From NCBI GenBank assembly GCA_035478835.1, contig DATIJH010000005.1, forward strand, positions 1 through 64,000: DNA of 64,000 nt, in the 5' to 3' direction. Shown here piece by piece: positions 62,531 through 64,000 of the stretch (position 1 is the stretch's first letter; every line of letters begins with the position of its first letter). Both the position numbers and the translations under genes were made by a program. The notes below the pieces were generated by a model that was given only the letters and a program-made list of their open reading frames with translations, was not told where the DNA came from and made no database searches. This stretch comes from DATASD01 sp035478835 (GTDB lineage: Bacteria; Patescibacteriota; Saccharimonadia; Saccharimonadales; UBA4665).

Positions 62531-63172
62531 TCAGTTGTTAATGAGTTTCATAATTTCGGGAATCTGCGCAAAATCGTCGATTAAGGTCTGGCGCAAGCTG
62601 CCGTTATACAACGCAGCTGCCGGGTGGAACAGGGGCAAAATCACCACTGGTATGCCGGCTGATTTGCCGCCATCGCCCTTAAAATTTAAACGAATGCGCT
62701 TGGGCTGGCCGTGGACCTTACTGATTTGCAGGTTTGGCAGAAAGCAGCCCATACCGTGGCGGCCCAGTGGCACCAAAAGCTTTGGCCGGATAACCTCGAT
62801 TTGCTGCTGGAGGTACGGCAAAAACGCAGCCTTTTCTTCTGGCAATGGGTCACGGTTGTTTGGCGGGCGGTATTTCAGGATGCTCGTAATGTAAACGTCC
62901 TTGCGGTCGAGACCGATCATGGCAAGCATTTCGTCCAAGAACTTGCCCGCGGCACCGACAAACGGCAGGCCGGTGAGGTCTTCGTTCTTGCCTGGCGCTT
63001 CGCCGACAAATACGATCTCGGCCGATGGACTACCATCGCCGAACACCATGTTTTTGGCCGTCTTGGCCAAATCCGGGCAGACATGTTTTTTGATGATCTC
63101 TGCTTTAATTTGGTCAAGTTTGCGTTGTTTGGCTTGTAAGATGTCGTCGGTTTTATTGGTTTTATCGGCCAT
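62531..63172 (-). CDS. Family 4-like uracil-DNA glycosylase lacking Fe-S cysteines, 213 aa
   Basis: It removes uracil from DNA. Motif A GEAPGKNEDLTGLPFVG and motif B LFHPAA are normal. Family 4 enzymes have four cysteines for a 4Fe-4S cluster; here only one is kept (HVCPDL), and the others are replaced, the typical CRPP being YRPP and the later Cys being Phe (KAAFLPYL). The fold seems otherwise intact, so a cluster-free enzyme is likely. Operon with rnj and pnp. Confidence 0.9.
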   Translation of the reverse strand: MADKTNKTDDILQAKQRKLDQIKAEIIKKHVCPDLAKTAKNMVFGDGSPSAEIVFVGEAPGKNEDLTGLPFVGAAGKFLDEMLAMIGLDRKDVYITSILKYRPPNNRDPLPEEKAAFLPYLQQQIEVIRPKLLVPLGRHGMGCFLPNLQISKVHGQPKRIRLNFKGDGGKSAGIPVVILPLFHPAAALYNGSLRQTLIDDFAQIPEIMKLINN

Positions 63173-63380
63173 TCTTTGCTCCTCGGAGGGTCAAATACAC
63201 ACGATTGATGCCAACGGCCAGCAGCACGAGCGCGAGCGCGTATTGCTGCAAGCTGCCGGTATCAAGTGCTCGCGCAGCCAATAGGTTGGCGAGCACTAAC
63301 GATACCACGGCCTCACCCAACCACACAAGGCGCTTGTGGGTGAGATTGTGGACAACGGGTTTACTGTGCGTCTTTTCCAT
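63162..63380 (-). CDS. Small two-helix membrane protein, 72 aa
   Basis: Two hydrophobic helices (about 19-38 and 45-63) with a basic N-terminus. No family recognised. It overlaps pnp upstream by about 20 bases and the glycosylase gene downstream by 11, so it is tightly coupled to both. Confidence 0.65.
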   Translation of the reverse strand: MEKTHSKPVVHNLTHKRLVWLGEAVVSLVLANLLAARALDTGSLQQYALALVLLAVGINRVYLTLRGAKNGR

Positions 63381-64000
63381 TTTTAAGTTCGCGGGCGGCG
63401 GCTTTCATGCTGAGCTGCAGACGGCCGCGGTCGTCAATAGCAACTAATTTTACGGTGACGCGGTCGCCTTCTTTGACGACGTCACTTGGTTTGTTGACGC
63501 GTTCTTCGGCCATTTCGCTGACGTGGACTAGGCCGTCCTTGCCGGGCATAATCTGCACGAATGCGCCAAAGTCCATGACGCTCACCACCGGTACATCTTT
63601 GTAAATTTTGCCGACTTCCGGCTCAGCAACGATAGATTGAATCCACTGCTTGGCTTTTTCGATGCTGTCGCCGTCCGGGCTGGCGATCATCACGGCGCCG
63701 TCGTCCTTGATGTCGATCTGCGCGCCGGTTTCGGCCACGATCTTCTGGATGACTTCGCCGCCCTTGCCGATTACCTCGCGGATTTTATCGGGGTTAATCA
63801 TGATGGTTTCGACGCGCGGCGCGTACGGGCTGAGCGAGTTGCGCGGTTCGCTGAGCGTGGTGAGCATGTGTTCGAGGATGTGAGCGCGGCCGTCCTTGGC
63901 CTGCTCGAGCGCCTGGCGCAAGACTTCAACCGGCAAGCCGTGAACTTTCATGTCCATTTGCAGCGCGGTGATGCCTTTGCTAGTACCGGTAACTTTAAAG
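63361..64000 (-). CDS. pnp: Polynucleotide phosphorylase, C-terminal part (runs off right edge)
   Basis: It degrades RNA 3' to 5' with phosphate. The visible part starts in the second RNase PH core (reading FKVTGTSKGITALQMDMKV from the edge), then a KH domain (INPDKIREVIGKGGEVIQKI) and an S1 domain (GKIYKDVPVVSVMDFGAFVQ ... GDRVTVKLVAID). The reading frame is open to base 64000, so the gene start is outside. Together with RNase J, it implies an RNA-decay operon. Confidence 0.96.
   Translation of the reverse strand, partial: FKVTGTSKGITALQMDMKVHGLPVEVLRQALEQAKDGRAHILEHMLTTLSEPRNSLSPYAPRVETIMINPDKIREVIGKGGEVIQKIVAETGAQIDIKDDGAVMIASPDGDSIEKAKQWIQSIVAEPEVGKIYKDVPVVSVMDFGAFVQIMPGKDGLVHVSEMAEERVNKPSDVVKEGDRVTVKLVAIDDRGRLQLSMKAAARELKNGKDAQ

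Noticed and set aside
60870..62894. Long plus-strand open frame of 674 codons
   Set aside because: It is antisense to rnj, which has clear family motifs; its His/Ala/Val/Asp-rich translation is typical of a shadow frame.

Overview
The window looks like a chromosomal segment of a Candidate Phyla Radiation (Patescibacteria) bacterium, most likely Candidatus Saccharibacteria (TM7). The evidence is a minimal housekeeping set, a monoderm-type type IV pilus locus without a secretin, a lone VirD4/TraG-like ATPase, large cell-surface proteins, many small membrane proteins of no recognised family, and the 5' part of a 16S rRNA gene at the left edge. The assignment is by gene content, not by a search. 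TGA is used as a stop (for example the ATGA overlap at 12187-12190), so the UGA=Gly code of Gracilibacteria/SR1 does not apply.

Layout: 1-594 5' part of 16S rRNA (minus) with its promoter; 944-4431 two surface/membrane proteins; 4522-9046 gyrA and gyrB; 9131-12898 secretion-type ATPase with two small genes; 12899-13504 two apparent non-coding transcripts with back-to-back promoters; 13505-16147 comM and the infC-rpmI-rplT operon; 16203-16568 RNase P RNA; 16591-23029 ASCH-RNase H fusion, tRNA-Pro, a structured small RNA, an M50 protease, rpmB, an MBL-fold protein, a winged-helix protein, miaA, an alkyltransferase-like gene, and thrS behind a T-box-like leader; 23498-27288 tRNAs (Val, Gly, Thr), a small ORF, nrdR, a GT2 glycosyltransferase and a HAD phosphatase; 27463-32984 an accessory stretch of small enzymes and unknowns, a second ASCH protein, tRNA-Asp, a foldase, a PH-domain protein and tRNA-Arg; 33113-34652 ndk and a Xer recombinase; 34673-48616 the type IV pilus locus; 48713-53463 ychF, a Fic protein, an unknown, a PH protein, a Crp-type regulator and a phosphoribosyltransferase; 53496-56288 rpsF-ssb-rpsR-x-efp-tlyA; 56407-57973 a secreted protein and a small unknown; 58075-64000 ftsK, RNase J, a uracil-DNA glycosylase and the 3' part of pnp.

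How the genes fit together: most of the window is replication, translation and RNA-turnover core. The pilus operon holds the full motor and platform (PilB, PilT, PilC, PilM, PilN, PilO), peptidase, major pilin and four minor pilins, plus a large secreted protein at its promoter end that could be a tip or adhesion component. Together with the 851-residue surface protein, the Fic protein and the VirD4-like ATPase, these are the best candidates for contact with a host cell.

The most notable regulatory observations are: (1) a T-box-like riboswitch before thrS whose UGGA bulge matches the UCCA end of the tRNA-Thr in the same window; (2) a recurring layout in which a -10 hexamer ends 6-7 bases before the start codon with no Shine-Dalgarno sequence, indicating leaderless mRNAs; (3) two ORFs that begin 5-6 bases after a tRNA CCA end; (4) a compact, multi-branched small RNA of about 125 nt at 17554-17678; (5) an AUC start for infC. 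No CRISPR array, IS element or integrated phage was seen.
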